NCBI GenBank assembly: GCA_029975055.1
Contig: JARKPU010000013.1
Location: 496,001-560,000, forward strand
From: Anaerolinea sp.
Lineage (GTDB): Bacteria > Chloroflexota > Anaerolineae > Anaerolineales > Anaerolineaceae
Direction: 5' to 3'
Length of the DNA: 64,000 nt
Shown: positions 26,858-36,299 of the stretch, piece by piece
Layout of the letters: the number at the start of each line of letters is the position of its first letter
How positions within the stretch are numbered: position 1 is the stretch's first letter
Position numbers and translations under genes: made by a program
The notes under the pieces: model-generated
The model's database searches: none
The model's input: the letters and a program-made list of their open reading frames with translations, nothing else
Told to the model about the DNA's origin: nothing

Positions 26858-27976
26858 ATGACCAAGCTAAGCATCGACCAATACTTGAAATTTTGGAACG
26901 ACGAAAGGAACTCAGCCTATCTCTACACGGTACTCTCTGAGAAGGAGACCGATCCGCGCATCCAGGAGGTGTACCGGCGCATGGCTGCGGTGGAGATCCG
27001 CCATGCCGAAAAATGGGAGCATGCCATCGAGGAAGGCGGGGGCAAGGTGCCCGAGTTCAAACCGGCCCGCCGGACGCGCATGCTTGCCTGGCTGGCGCGC
27101 CGGTTTGGGCCGGAATGGGTGCTGCCCAGCATGCAGAACATGGAACAGGAAGGCGTATCCGGGTATGGCAGGCAGGTCAGCCCCGGCATGGCATCTGAAG
27201 AGCGCTCGCATAGCAAGATTCTCACCGCCATCACAGGCTCAATGCGCGGCGGTTTTGAAGGCGGCTCGCTGGCGCAGCTCGAAGGCCGCCACCGCTCGGC
27301 GGGAGGGAACGCCCTGCGTGCCGCAGTATTAGGGGCCAATGATGGCCTGGTTTCGAATCTCAGCCTGGTAATGGGCGTGGCCGGCGCCGCGCTCGCTAAC
27401 CGTTCCATCCTCATCACCGGGCTGGCCGGCATGCTGGCAGGGGCCTGTTCCATGGCCCTGGGCGAATGGCTTTCGGTGCAAAGCTCGCGCGAGCTCTTCT
27501 CACACCAGATCGGCATCGAGAAGGAAGAAGTGGAGAACGCGCCCGAAGAAGAAGCTGAGGAATTGGCCCTGATCTACGAAGCCCGCGGCCTCACGCACGA
27601 ACAGGCTCATCTCCTGGCCACGCAGATCATGCAAAATAAAGATGCCGCCCTCGACACACTCGCCCGCGAAGAGCTCGGCGTAGACCCCAAGGAGCTGGGC
27701 GGGTCAGCCTGGGAAGCCGCAATCACTTCCTTCATCCTCTTCACCGTCGGGGCCATTGTCCCGGTCATCCCCTTCTTCTTCCTTTCGGGAACTACAGCAG
27801 TGGTGATAAGCATCGCGCTCAGCACGGTCGGGCTTTTCCTCCTCGGCGCGGCCATCACCCTTTTCACCGGTAAATCGGTCATTTCCTCGGGGCTGCGCAT
27901 GGTGGTCTTCGGCCTCCTGGCTGCGGCCCTCACCTTCGGCATCGGCAAGTTGATCGGCGTCAGCCTGGCAGGTTGA
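26858..27976 (+). CDS. Ferritin-like domain fused to VIT1/CCC1 transporter (MbfA-like)
   Basis: A 372-residue fusion. The N-terminal ~150 residues form a rubrerythrin-like four-helix bundle with repeated carboxylate ligands (LYTVLSEKETD, EIRHAEKWEHAIEE, SEERSHSKIL). The C-terminal part is a VIT1/CCC1 iron or manganese transporter: GANDGLVSNLSLVMG, CSMALGEWLSV, a cytosolic helical arm rich in Glu (EKEEVENAPEEEAEEL), and three further helices. MbfA proteins of this layout export iron. Two ATGs in tandem occur at 26855 and 26858; the second has ideal spacing from GGAGG. The longer frame from 26597 overlaps the previous gene and is rejected. Confidence 0.88.
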   Translation: MTKLSIDQYLKFWNDERNSAYLYTVLSEKETDPRIQEVYRRMAAVEIRHAEKWEHAIEEGGGKVPEFKPARRTRMLAWLARRFGPEWVLPSMQNMEQEGVSGYGRQVSPGMASEERSHSKILTAITGSMRGGFEGGSLAQLEGRHRSAGGNALRAAVLGANDGLVSNLSLVMGVAGAALANRSILITGLAGMLAGACSMALGEWLSVQSSRELFSHQIGIEKEEVENAPEEEAEELALIYEARGLTHEQAHLLATQIMQNKDAALDTLAREELGVDPKELGGSAWEAAITSFILFTVGAIVPVIPFFFLSGTTAVVISIALSTVGLFLLGAAITLFTGKSVISSGLRMVVFGLLAAALTFGIGKLIGVSLAG

Positions 27977-27996
27977 AAAAGCAGGGAACCGGCACA

Positions 27997-28572
27997 ATGA
28001 AGAAGCTCAAGGATTGGATCTACACGCGCGCGGGCATTCGGAACCTCATTCTGGCAGTGATGGCGATCATCCCGTTCAATGCCCTGGCTTTTCCGCTGCT
28101 CACGGGGCGCTTCCGCGAGTTGACGGGCGGAATGCAAACGCTCGATGTTCAGTTTGGATACCTTCCCGCCGAGGCTCTCGCGCAGATGAGCCAGTACAGC
28201 GAAGCTGCCCACCGCCAATACCTGCTCATCGAGCTGACAGCCGACCTGTTGTTTCCGCTGGTTTATGCGCTCCTCTTCAGCCTGCTGCTGGCGTTGATAT
28301 TTAAAACATGCCTGAGTGAATCTCACCCGTTTCGCTCATTAGCGCTGCTGCCCTTCTTCATGATGGTCGCCGATTACGCCGAGAATTTCACAATCATCCT
28401 GATGCTTGCTGCATACCCCGCTCTGGCGGCCGCCCCGGCTGCCTGGATCGCTGCCGGGGCATCCTTCCTTAAATGGATCTTTGGCGGCCTTTCTATCCTG
28501 GGTCTCTTGACCGGCCTGGGATACCTGATCGCCCGTTTAATCCGCGGCGATCCGTTGGAAAGAGGTGTCTGA
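27997..28572 (+). CDS. Hypothetical membrane protein
   Basis: A 191-residue protein with four or five hydrophobic helices (ILAVMAIIPFNALAFPLL, LLFPLVYALLFSLLLALIF, FTIILMLAAYPALAAAPAAW, FGGLSILGLLTGLGYLIARL). No family recognised. An in-frame TTG at 27973 overlaps the previous stop, but ATG at 27997 with AGGGA upstream is preferred. The stop overlaps the next start by one base (TGATG), so it is translated together with the oxidoreductase gene. Confidence 0.7.
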   Translation: MKKLKDWIYTRAGIRNLILAVMAIIPFNALAFPLLTGRFRELTGGMQTLDVQFGYLPAEALAQMSQYSEAAHRQYLLIELTADLLFPLVYALLFSLLLALIFKTCLSESHPFRSLALLPFFMMVADYAENFTIILMLAAYPALAAAPAAWIAAGASFLKWIFGGLSILGLLTGLGYLIARLIRGDPLERGV

Positions 28573-29561
28573 TGAACGCTCCAATCCGCTGGGGGTTGTT
28601 ATCGACGGCTCGCATCAACCGCCGGTTGATTCCTGCCATTCGCTCGTCAAGGCGCAGCCGCCTGGCAGCGGTGGCGAGCCGCAGCAAGGATTCGGCCGAT
28701 GCCTACGCGAAAGAATGGGGTATTCCACTGGCGTTCGGCAGCTACGAAGAGATGCTGTCTTCGGATGCGATCGATGCAGTCTACATCAGCTTGCCCAACC
28801 ATCTCCACGCCGAATGGTCCATCCGCGCCTTGCAGGCCGGAAAACACGTGCTGTGCGAGAAACCCTTTGCCCTCAACACCCAGGAGGTCGACCGCATGCT
28901 CCAGGCCGGCCTCGCCTCGGGCTGCGTGCTGATGGAAGCCTTCATGTACCGCTGCCATCCGCAAACAAGAACCGTTCTCCAGTGGGTCGGTTCAGGCCGC
29001 CTCGGCGAGGTGCGTGACGTGTTCGGGGTGTTCACCTTCAAGCAATCCGGCGGCGAGGACTACCGCCTCAACCCCGCCCAGGGAGGCGGCAGCCTGTGGG
29101 ATGTGGGCGTGTATCCCATCAGTTTCGCCCAGGCTGTTTACGGATCTGCCCCAAAGAAGGTGTTCGGCAAGGCCGACCTGAGTCCCTCCGGCGTGGATCT
29201 GACCTTTCGCGGCCTGATGGAATACCCGGGCGGCCGGACGGCACAATTCCTTGCTTCTTTCGCGCTTCCGTTCCATACGCGCATGTCACTTTTCGGCACC
29301 CAGGGGCAGATCGAAATCGAGCGCCCCTTCATTGGCATGGAAAACACGGGTTACTTCTCCTTCACAAATGCCGCGGGTGAAACCCAAAAAGTATCTTACC
29401 CTCAAAAAGAGCTCTACCTTTGCGAGGTCGAGGAAATGGAATCCGCCATCCTGGAAGGAAAACCCACCGAAGTGACCCTGCCGCAGACTCGCGATCACAT
29501 CCGCACCGTCGAAGCGCTGCTGGCCTCCGCACGCGCCGGGCAGCCGGTCGAATTGGCCTGA
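28572..29561 (+). CDS. Gfo/Idh/MocA family oxidoreductase
   Basis: A 329-residue NAD(P)-dependent oxidoreductase for sugars or related compounds. It has a Rossmann N-terminus (WGLLSTARINRRLIPAI), VYISLPNHLHAEW, the EKP motif in LCEKPFAL with the catalytic Lys, and FMYRCHPQ. The C-terminal beta-sheet domain includes GGGSLWDVGVYPI, as in the trans-dihydrodiol dehydrogenase/D-xylose dehydrogenase group. The start at 28572 overlaps the preceding stop; the frame upstream from 28473 is not family-like. Confidence 0.88.
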   Translation: MNAPIRWGLLSTARINRRLIPAIRSSRRSRLAAVASRSKDSADAYAKEWGIPLAFGSYEEMLSSDAIDAVYISLPNHLHAEWSIRALQAGKHVLCEKPFALNTQEVDRMLQAGLASGCVLMEAFMYRCHPQTRTVLQWVGSGRLGEVRDVFGVFTFKQSGGEDYRLNPAQGGGSLWDVGVYPISFAQAVYGSAPKKVFGKADLSPSGVDLTFRGLMEYPGGRTAQFLASFALPFHTRMSLFGTQGQIEIERPFIGMENTGYFSFTNAAGETQKVSYPQKELYLCEVEEMESAILEGKPTEVTLPQTRDHIRTVEALLASARAGQPVELA

Positions 29562-29566
29562 GCAAG

Positions 29567-31753
29567 GTGTCCACCCGCCAGCCCACTCAACTTCCCCTCC
29601 AGGAACTCCACGGCACGCTCGAGCGTGTGGTCTTTCAAAACGAGGAGAATGGCTACACCATTGCGCGCCTGCGCACCACCGGCCGCGAGCCCGAGGTGAC
29701 CGTTGTCGGTAACCTGATGGGCGTCAACGTCGGCGAGCGTCTGGCGATGGAAGGATTCTGGGTCAACCACCCCCAGTATGGGCGGCAGTTCGAGGTGCAT
29801 TCCTTCAAAGTGGAATACCCCGCCACGCTGGAAGGCATCCGCAAATACCTGGGCAGCGGCCTCATCCGCGGTATCGGGCCGGTCACCGCCGCCAGGATCG
29901 TCGACCACTTTGGCAAGGAAACCCTCGAGGTGATCGACTCCGAGCCGGGCCGTTTGATGGAAATCCCGGGCATTGGAGAGAAGAAAGTGAACCTCATCGC
30001 CTCCGCCTGGCAGGAACAGCGGCTGGTGAAGGAAATCATGGTCTTTCTCCAATCGAACGGGGTCAGCACCGGTCTGGCAGTGCGCATCTACAGGCAATAC
30101 GGCGATGAGTCCATCCGCATCGTGCGCAACGATCCTTACCGCCTGGCCCGTGACGTGTATGGCATCGGCTTCAAAACTGCCGATAAAATTGCCCGGCAGA
30201 TCGGCATCCCCCTCGATCATCCTTCTCGCATCCAGGCCGGGATCCTCTATGCCCTCAATCGCTTTGCTGAAGACGGCCATTGTTTTGCCGCACAGGACCC
30301 ACTGCTTGAGGCCTCGGCAGAGCTGCTCGAAATGGCCGTTCAGAATTGCGCCGCGCAACTCGAAGTGCTCAAAGCGCAGGCCGATGTCATCGCCGAAGAC
30401 ACGGCCATCTACCTGCCGCCTTTCTTCCATGCCGAAACGGGTGTGGCCAACCGGCTCAAGCGTATTCTTCGCGCCGAGAACGACCGGCTCTCTGCCTTCC
30501 GGCGGCTGGATTGGGAGGCCCTCCTGGCCATCCTGGACCGTCAGACGGCCATTCACCTGACCGAACTGCAAAAGAAGGCGGTGAGAATGGCCCTCACTGA
30601 AAAAGTATCCATCCTCACCGGCGGGCCGGGTACCGGCAAAAGCACGATCACCTCCAGCATCATCAAGCTGCTCCGAATGCAGTCTGGCAGCGTGCTATTA
30701 TGCGCGCCCACCGGCCGGGCCGCCAAGCGGCTGACCGAAACGACCGGCCTGGAAGCGAAAACGATTCACCGCTTGCTGGAATACAAGCCCACCGCGCAGA
30801 GCACCTTCGCCCGCGACCGTGAAAACCCCCTCAATGCCGATCTGATTATCGTTGATGAAACCTCGATGATCGACATCCTGCTCATGAACCACCTGCTGGA
30901 CGCCGTGGAGCTGGGCAGCCACCTCCTCCTGGTGGGCGATATCGACCAGCTCCCATCGGTCGGGCCGGGGAACGTCTTGCGCGACTTGATTGCCAGCCAG
31001 GTTCTCCCCGTCACCCGCCTCGACACGATCTTCCGCCAGTCGGAGAACAGCTACATCGTCGTCAACGCGCACCGCATCAACAACGGCGAAATGCCCATGT
31101 TTCCAAAAGACGCTGCCGATTTCTTCCTCTTTGCCGAGGAAGATGCGCAAAAAGCTGCCGATTGGGTCATCGAATTGGCGGCCCGCCGGATCACCGCGAA
31201 ATTTGGTTTTGAACCGATGAATGACATCCAGGTGCTCTCCCCCATGCATCGCGGTTCGACGGGCGTGAGCGAGCTCAACGAGCGGCTGCAAGCCGAACTC
31301 AACCCACCCGCCCCGGGTAAGGCAGAGATCCGGCATGGGCACCGGGTATTTCGCGCCGGCGACCGGGTGATGCAAACGGTAAACAATTACGATTTACAGG
31401 TCTTCAACGGCGACCTCGGTTTCATCAAGAACATCGATCTGGAAGACCAAACCATCAGCATTCAGTACGACTCCCGCACGGTGATATATGACTACACGCA
31501 GCTAGATGAGGTCGCCCATGCCTTTGCCATCAGCATCCACAAGTCCCAGGGCAGTGAATTCCCCGCCGTCATCATCCCCCTCCTCAACCAGCACTACATG
31601 ATGCTCCAGCGCAACCTGCTTTACACCGGCATCACCCGTGCCCGAAAGCTCGTCGTGCTCGTCGGCAGCAAACGAGCCATTGCCATCGCCGTGCACAACA
31701 ACCACATCGCCTCGCGCAACACCCGCCTCGCGGAGCGTTTGAAGGTCGGATGA
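29567..31753 (+). CDS. recD2: RecD2-type ATP-dependent DNA helicase
   Basis: A 728-residue superfamily 1B 5'-3' helicase, RecD-like but not part of RecBCD; involved in DNA repair. The N-terminal region (LHGTLERVVFQNEENGYTIARL) is the OB-like domain, followed by helix-hairpin-helix modules (IRGIGPVTAARI, IPGIGEKK, VYGIGFKTADKIA). Motor motifs: GGPGTGKSTI, IIVDETSMID, GDIDQLPSVGPGNVL, SIHKSQGSEFPAVI and YTGITRARKLVVLV. The start is GTG at 29567, six bases after the previous stop; no ATG precedes the conserved N-terminus. Length matches RecD2. Confidence 0.92.
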   Translation: MSTRQPTQLPLQELHGTLERVVFQNEENGYTIARLRTTGREPEVTVVGNLMGVNVGERLAMEGFWVNHPQYGRQFEVHSFKVEYPATLEGIRKYLGSGLIRGIGPVTAARIVDHFGKETLEVIDSEPGRLMEIPGIGEKKVNLIASAWQEQRLVKEIMVFLQSNGVSTGLAVRIYRQYGDESIRIVRNDPYRLARDVYGIGFKTADKIARQIGIPLDHPSRIQAGILYALNRFAEDGHCFAAQDPLLEASAELLEMAVQNCAAQLEVLKAQADVIAEDTAIYLPPFFHAETGVANRLKRILRAENDRLSAFRRLDWEALLAILDRQTAIHLTELQKKAVRMALTEKVSILTGGPGTGKSTITSSIIKLLRMQSGSVLLCAPTGRAAKRLTETTGLEAKTIHRLLEYKPTAQSTFARDRENPLNADLIIVDETSMIDILLMNHLLDAVELGSHLLLVGDIDQLPSVGPGNVLRDLIASQVLPVTRLDTIFRQSENSYIVVNAHRINNGEMPMFPKDAADFFLFAEEDAQKAADWVIELAARRITAKFGFEPMNDIQVLSPMHRGSTGVSELNERLQAELNPPAPGKAEIRHGHRVFRAGDRVMQTVNNYDLQVFNGDLGFIKNIDLEDQTISIQYDSRTVIYDYTQLDEVAHAFAISIHKSQGSEFPAVIIPLLNQHYMMLQRNLLYTGITRARKLVVLVGSKRAIAIAVHNNHIASRNTRLAERLKVG

Positions 31754-31777
31754 CCTGGCCGAATCTCGGCCAGGTCA
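31751..31777. repeat. Perfect 12-base inverted repeat at the end of recD2
   Basis: TGACCTGGCCGA (31751-31762), three-base spacer, and TCGGCCAGGTCA (31766-31777). The left arm includes the recD2 stop codon. No T-tract follows, so it is either a factor-dependent terminator/mRNA 3' hairpin or an operator for moxR, whose likely -10 box TATAAT is at 31799-31804. Confidence 0.5.
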
Positions 31778-31841
31778 CGACAATTCGATCGTCCATACTA
31801 TAATAAAAATGCGCTCATCTGTCGAAAGGACTTCACCTGGC

Positions 31842-32792
31842 ATGACAACGATACAGGAATTTGCCGCCCCCATCATCGAGAACGTTGAGAAGGTCATCGT
31901 AGGTAAACGCCGCACCATCGAGCTTCTGCTGGTAGCAATGCTGTGTGATGGTCATGTTCTCCTGGAAGACGTCCCCGGCGTGGGGAAGACCATGCTCGCC
32001 CGCGCCCTCACCGTCAGCCTCGGCGGGGTTTTCCGGCGCGTGCAATGCACCCCCGACCTGCTCCCCAACGATATCACCGGTGTATCTATTTACAACCAGA
32101 AGACAGGCGAATTCGCCTTTCACCCCGGGCCGGTCTTCGCCAATATCCTGCTGGTGGATGAGATCAACCGCGCAACACCGCGCACCCAATCGGCCCTGCT
32201 GGAAGCCATGCAGGAGGGTCAGGTCTCGGTGGATGGCATCACTTACCCCCTGCCGCGCCCTTTCCTTGTCATGGCCACCCAGAACCCGATCGAATACGAA
32301 GGTACCTTCCCGCTGCCCGAAGCTCAGCTTGACCGCTTCTTGATCCGCCTGACCATTGGTTACCCCGACCAGAGCGATGAAAAACTCCTCCTCAACCGGC
32401 TGCGGCGCGAACACCCGATCAACTCGCTTGGCCCGGTCTCCTCGCCTGATGAGCTTTCTGTGCTTCAGAAGCAGGTGTGGGAGGTGTTCGTGGATGAAAC
32501 CCTGCAGGATTACATCGTCCAGCTCGTCTACGCAACGCGCACACACCCCGAAGTCACCCTGGGGGCCAGCCCGCGCGCCAGCCTGGCCCTCTTCCGGGCC
32601 GGGCAGGCACTGGCGGCCATTCAAGGACGTGATTATGTCATTCCAGACGACATCCAATCGCTGGTTCTCCCTGTGCTCACGCACCGGCTCATCACCAGCC
32701 CCGAGGCCGAACTGCGTGGGCGCACCAGGCACCGCATCCTGCAAGAGATCATCGAGAAAGTCCCCCTCAACCTCAGCCGTCCGCCGGCCTGA
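31842..32792 (+). CDS. MoxR-family AAA+ ATPase
   Basis: A 316-residue AAA+ chaperone-like ATPase. Walker A GVGKTML, Walker B LLVDEINRATPRTQSALLEAM, sensor I MATQNPIEYEGTFPLPEAQLDRF and the C-terminal lid are intact. MoxR ATPases remodel or insert cofactors in partner proteins, often the DUF58 protein encoded next door. Start at 31842 fits the family; the alternative ATG at 31809 lies just five bases after TATAAT (31799-31804), too close to the expected transcript start. Operon with the DUF58 and DUF4129 genes. Confidence 0.9.
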   Translation: MTTIQEFAAPIIENVEKVIVGKRRTIELLLVAMLCDGHVLLEDVPGVGKTMLARALTVSLGGVFRRVQCTPDLLPNDITGVSIYNQKTGEFAFHPGPVFANILLVDEINRATPRTQSALLEAMQEGQVSVDGITYPLPRPFLVMATQNPIEYEGTFPLPEAQLDRFLIRLTIGYPDQSDEKLLLNRLRREHPINSLGPVSSPDELSVLQKQVWEVFVDETLQDYIVQLVYATRTHPEVTLGASPRASLALFRAGQALAAIQGRDYVIPDDIQSLVLPVLTHRLITSPEAELRGRTRHRILQEIIEKVPLNLSRPPA

Positions 32793-32798
32793 TCCAAC

Positions 32799-33992
32799 AT
32801 GGGAGAGATCCTGGTCATCGTCCTGGCGGCATTGATCTTCATCGCCGCCCTCACCCGCGAGACGTTCGTCCTCGTCCTCGGATATCTCATCCTGGGCACT
32901 TACCTGCTCGGGCGCTGGTGGACGCAGCAATCTTTGAAGAGTCTGCGAGTGCACCGCCTTTTCGCCGACCATGTTTTCCCCGGCGAAAACGTCCCGGTGC
33001 AAATTACCCTCAATAACCGCAGCTGGCTTCCGGCCGTCTGGATGAGCATCCGCGACCTTCACCCCATCGATTTAAGCGAAATAAAGGTCTTCAAACAGGT
33101 GATCAGCCTCCCCGGCCGCAAGACGATGCAGCTTCATTATCAACTGAAAGCCACCCGCCGGGGTTTCTACGCCGTCGGGCCGATGAGCATCGAAACTGGC
33201 GATCTGTTTGGCTGGGTGGACCAGGCTTTCAGCGAATACCGGCCCGATTACCTCACCGTTTACCCGCGCGTGATTCCACTCAAACGCCCCGACCTGCCCT
33301 CGCATTCACCGCTCGGGGCGCTCCGCCATAAACAACCGATCTTTGAAGACCCAACCCGCCCGGTCGGCAAGCGCGATTACATGCGCGGTGACGCAATCCG
33401 GCGCGTAGATTGGAAAGCCAGCGCCGCCACCGGCAAGCTGCAAGTGAAGCTGTTCGAGCCCTCCATTGACATGGAGATGATGCTGTTCCTCAACCTGAAC
33501 ACCGATGAATATCACGCCAAGTCTCGCTTCGATGGCCCCGAACTGGGCATTGTCACAGCGGCATCGCTTTCCAACTGGGCGGTGCAGAACCGCCAGGCAG
33601 TCGGCCTGGTGACCAATGGGATCGACCCGCTCAATACCACAGGTGAAATCCGGCCCATCGAGCCGCGCAAGACGCAAGCGCACCTGATGCGCATCCTCGA
33701 GGCGCTCGCGCGGGTTAAGCTGCAGACCAACCGCCGCATCGGCATTCGAGAAATGGTTCGCACCTACCGCCATTCCTTGAGTTGGGGTACCACACTGGTG
33801 GTGATTTCCGGCTCGGCCAATGAGGAAATCTTGCGCGAGCTGATCCTTGCCCGCCAGGCCGGCATGAAACCGATTCTCATCGTTTGCGGGTGGTACGTGG
33901 AAGTCAATCTCCCCATTCAAAACGGGAGGGCGTTTGGCATCCCCGTCAGCATCCTGCACTCCGAAGATGAGCTAAGGGGCTGGCAGGCATGA
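32799..33992 (+). CDS. DUF58 domain protein
   Basis: A 397-residue protein with two N-terminal membrane helices (LVIVLAALIFIAAL, VLVLGYLILGTYLLG), a beta-sandwich-like region and a C-terminal vWA-like DUF58 domain (YMRGDAIRRVDWKASAATGKLQVKLFEPSIDMEMMLFLNL). This arginine-rich DYxxGD..R.IDW signature is diagnostic. DUF58 proteins act with MoxR ATPases. Starts six bases after moxR and overlaps the next gene by four bases. Confidence 0.88.
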   Translation: MGEILVIVLAALIFIAALTRETFVLVLGYLILGTYLLGRWWTQQSLKSLRVHRLFADHVFPGENVPVQITLNNRSWLPAVWMSIRDLHPIDLSEIKVFKQVISLPGRKTMQLHYQLKATRRGFYAVGPMSIETGDLFGWVDQAFSEYRPDYLTVYPRVIPLKRPDLPSHSPLGALRHKQPIFEDPTRPVGKRDYMRGDAIRRVDWKASAATGKLQVKLFEPSIDMEMMLFLNLNTDEYHAKSRFDGPELGIVTAASLSNWAVQNRQAVGLVTNGIDPLNTTGEIRPIEPRKTQAHLMRILEALARVKLQTNRRIGIREMVRTYRHSLSWGTTLVVISGSANEEILRELILARQAGMKPILIVCGWYVEVNLPIQNGRAFGIPVSILHSEDELRGWQA

Positions 33993-35599
33993 GCGGCAGG
34001 CCGCCTGCTGACGCCCCGGTTTGGGTCAGCCGCCGCAGCACTTCCAGCGCGCTGAACGTGGTGACCGTGCTCATTTTCGTCATCTTTGGGTTTGGCATCC
34101 GTTATCTGCTCGAGCGGTTGTCGCCCGGCACTCACGCCGGGTATGTGCCTGTCGTTCTGGGCGCAAGCTCGGCCATCGCCCTCTACTCGTACACTCGCCG
34201 CAAAACCCTGGAAGGCCAGGAAAAGACCCTCTTCTGGGTCTCCGAACTGATTTCCCTGGCGGTGCTCTTGAGAGTCTTCTTTGCAGTCCGCGGCGGGCTG
34301 GCTTCGCTCCAGAATGAATTTTCGGCTTTCAAGGTTGACTTTTTCGCCGCGTTCTTTAATCCTACCTACCTGTTGATGCTCTTCTGCGGTTTGGTCAGTT
34401 GGGTTCTTTCGAATTACCTTGCCGCGCAGTATGATTTCCTTTACGAGCGCGAACAGGACGTCTTTTGGGACGATCTCGGAAAGATTCAGAACTCGCTCAA
34501 GCAGGTTCGCGGTCACATCATCACAGTGGTCGTCTTCCTGCTCATCTTCTTCATCTTCATCACCGCCATTGCCTCGGTGCCCATCGAACTTCAGGGCGTG
34601 CTCTCGATACAAGCCGCCCCGGCTGCACCGGTCTGGATGTCGATGGTCTTCGGCGCGTTGGTATTGGTCATGCTCAGCCTCACCCAATTCATCCTGCTTC
34701 GTTCACGCTGGGAGATCGACCGTTCCACGGTCAGTCTTGATGTTCACCGGCAATGGCTGGTCAGCGCGGCGATCTTGCTGGTGATCATCGGGGTACTCTC
34801 GGCAGTGCTGCCCACCGGTTACTCGATCGGCTTCTTTGAGCTGGTGGCGCTGGTAGGCAATTTCCTGCTGCAAGTGGCGACTCTCCTGTTTTACGCCATT
34901 CTGCTCCCGTTCACCTTGTTGGGCCGCCTGTTCACCTCCAAACCGGTCGATTCACCTGAGCCGCCTCAGGTTCAAATTCCACCCATCGTCACCACCGAGA
35001 GTCCTGGTGGAATTCCACCGGTCTTGCAGCTCATCCGCGATATTCTCTTGTGGGTTCTCACATTTGCTGTGGTTGGGTTTGCTTTTTACCAGTTCGCCAC
35101 ATCGAATTCAATTTTGCTGAAGCGCCTCGGGTCACTGGGGGTGATGAAATGGCTCGTAGACGTGTTTCGCAGCATCCTGGCATTCTTCCGCGGTGCAGGG
35201 CAAGCCCTTCAGGAGCAAATCAACCGCCTACAAAAAGCCGGAGTCAGGCTGCCGGCGCTGCGCCGCCGGGCCGGGCAGCGCCTGAGCGCGCCCGATGACG
35301 CACGCGGTAGAATCATATTCCGTTATAAGGAACTCGTCGGGTTTGCCGGAGAGCATGGTATCCCCCGCCGCGAGTCTCAGACCCCCTATCAATACCGCGA
35401 GGCTTTCACAACCCAGGCTCCGGCCGTCAGCCCGCAGGTCGCCGAAGTGACCGATGTGTTCGTCGAAGCCCGCTACAGCCCTCACGACCTTCAGCCGCAG
35501 GCTGCCGATCAGTTCGAGGCCAGGATTGAAACCATCGAAAAAGCCCTCGATGAGCTATCCGAAAACAAAGCAGGAGATGATGAGTCTCCTGCCGGATGA
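33989..35599 (+). CDS. Multi-pass membrane protein with DUF4129-like C-terminus
   Basis: A 536-residue protein with about nine membrane helices in two groups and a cytosolic C-terminal domain of about 90 residues (ARGRIIFRYKELVGFAGEHGIPRRESQTPYQY, TDVFVEARYSPHDL) that fits DUF4129, normally found at the end of membrane transglutaminases. Here the transglutaminase catalytic core is absent. It overlaps the DUF58 gene by four bases and is the last of the moxR operon. It probably forms the membrane part of this module. Confidence 0.75.
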   Translation: MSGRPPADAPVWVSRRSTSSALNVVTVLIFVIFGFGIRYLLERLSPGTHAGYVPVVLGASSAIALYSYTRRKTLEGQEKTLFWVSELISLAVLLRVFFAVRGGLASLQNEFSAFKVDFFAAFFNPTYLLMLFCGLVSWVLSNYLAAQYDFLYEREQDVFWDDLGKIQNSLKQVRGHIITVVVFLLIFFIFITAIASVPIELQGVLSIQAAPAAPVWMSMVFGALVLVMLSLTQFILLRSRWEIDRSTVSLDVHRQWLVSAAILLVIIGVLSAVLPTGYSIGFFELVALVGNFLLQVATLLFYAILLPFTLLGRLFTSKPVDSPEPPQVQIPPIVTTESPGGIPPVLQLIRDILLWVLTFAVVGFAFYQFATSNSILLKRLGSLGVMKWLVDVFRSILAFFRGAGQALQEQINRLQKAGVRLPALRRRAGQRLSAPDDARGRIIFRYKELVGFAGEHGIPRRESQTPYQYREAFTTQAPAVSPQVAEVTDVFVEARYSPHDLQPQAADQFEARIETIEKALDELSENKAGDDESPAG

Positions 35600-35616
35600 T
35601 TCGCGCCGAACCGCCG

Positions 35617-36255
35617 CTATTCGGGTTTCGTGCCGAAGACCAGATCCCACAGCGGAGAGCTGACGCCAAAACGCGCGTTCGGCGTCTTGTAATGGTGCTG
35701 CATATGGTAGCGCTTGAGGAACTTCCACACACCGCTGCGCATGGCGAAGTGGTGCGTTGCATAATGGGTCATATCGTAGAACAGGTACCCGACTGTCAGG
35801 CCGGACATGATCGGGTTCACCCAATGCGGCAGGCCCAGCGCCATGGCGACCACCAGGTACACCAGCCCAAATACAAGGATGAATAGCGGAACGCTGACGA
35901 CCGGGGGCATCACCAGGCGCGTCTTGCACTGCGGCTGAGCGTGATGAACGCCGTGGAAGAGGAAGAAAATGCGTTCAGCGACAGGCGATTTGGCCTGATA
36001 ATGAAAAAGAAACCGGTGCAGGGTATATTCGGTGAACGTCCACAGGATGACCCCCGCGAGAAAACCCGCCGGCAGGTACCAGTAACTCGCGTGCAGTCCG
36101 CTCCCTTGAAGGATTTCCATCACCATGAAGAGCACCGCCACCGGCGTCCAGATCAATAGCACGACCACCGGCGAGATATGGGTGAAATATTCGAGAAAAT
36201 CCGATTTGAACAACCGGATCGGGACGTCACTATGGTCGATCGGCAGATGAGCCAT
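35617..36255 (-). CDS. Fatty acid hydroxylase/sterol desaturase family protein
   Basis: A 212-residue membrane di-iron enzyme. Histidine clusters typical of the family are present: TEYTLHRFLFH, FLFHGVHHAQP, THYATHH and YHMQHHYKTPNARFG. Four hydrophobic helices flank them. This pattern is that of fatty acid 2-hydroxylase-like enzymes, so hydroxylation of a membrane lipid is the best guess. It has its own promoter (TTGATT-17-TATACT) and a GAGGAG Shine-Dalgarno eight bases upstream. It converges with the moxR operon. Confidence 0.88.
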   Translation of the reverse strand: MAHLPIDHSDVPIRLFKSDFLEYFTHISPVVVLLIWTPVAVLFMVMEILQGSGLHASYWYLPAGFLAGVILWTFTEYTLHRFLFHYQAKSPVAERIFFLFHGVHHAQPQCKTRLVMPPVVSVPLFILVFGLVYLVVAMALGLPHWVNPIMSGLTVGYLFYDMTHYATHHFAMRSGVWKFLKRYHMQHHYKTPNARFGVSSPLWDLVFGTKPE

Positions 36256-36299
36256 GCAGAAGTCTCCTCAATTGCTCCAAAGCAGGTTGGTTTTGTTAG

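Noticed and set aside
31833..33062. 409-codon open frame antisense to moxR and the DUF58 gene
   Set aside because: Composition typical of shadow frames and it covers two conserved genes.
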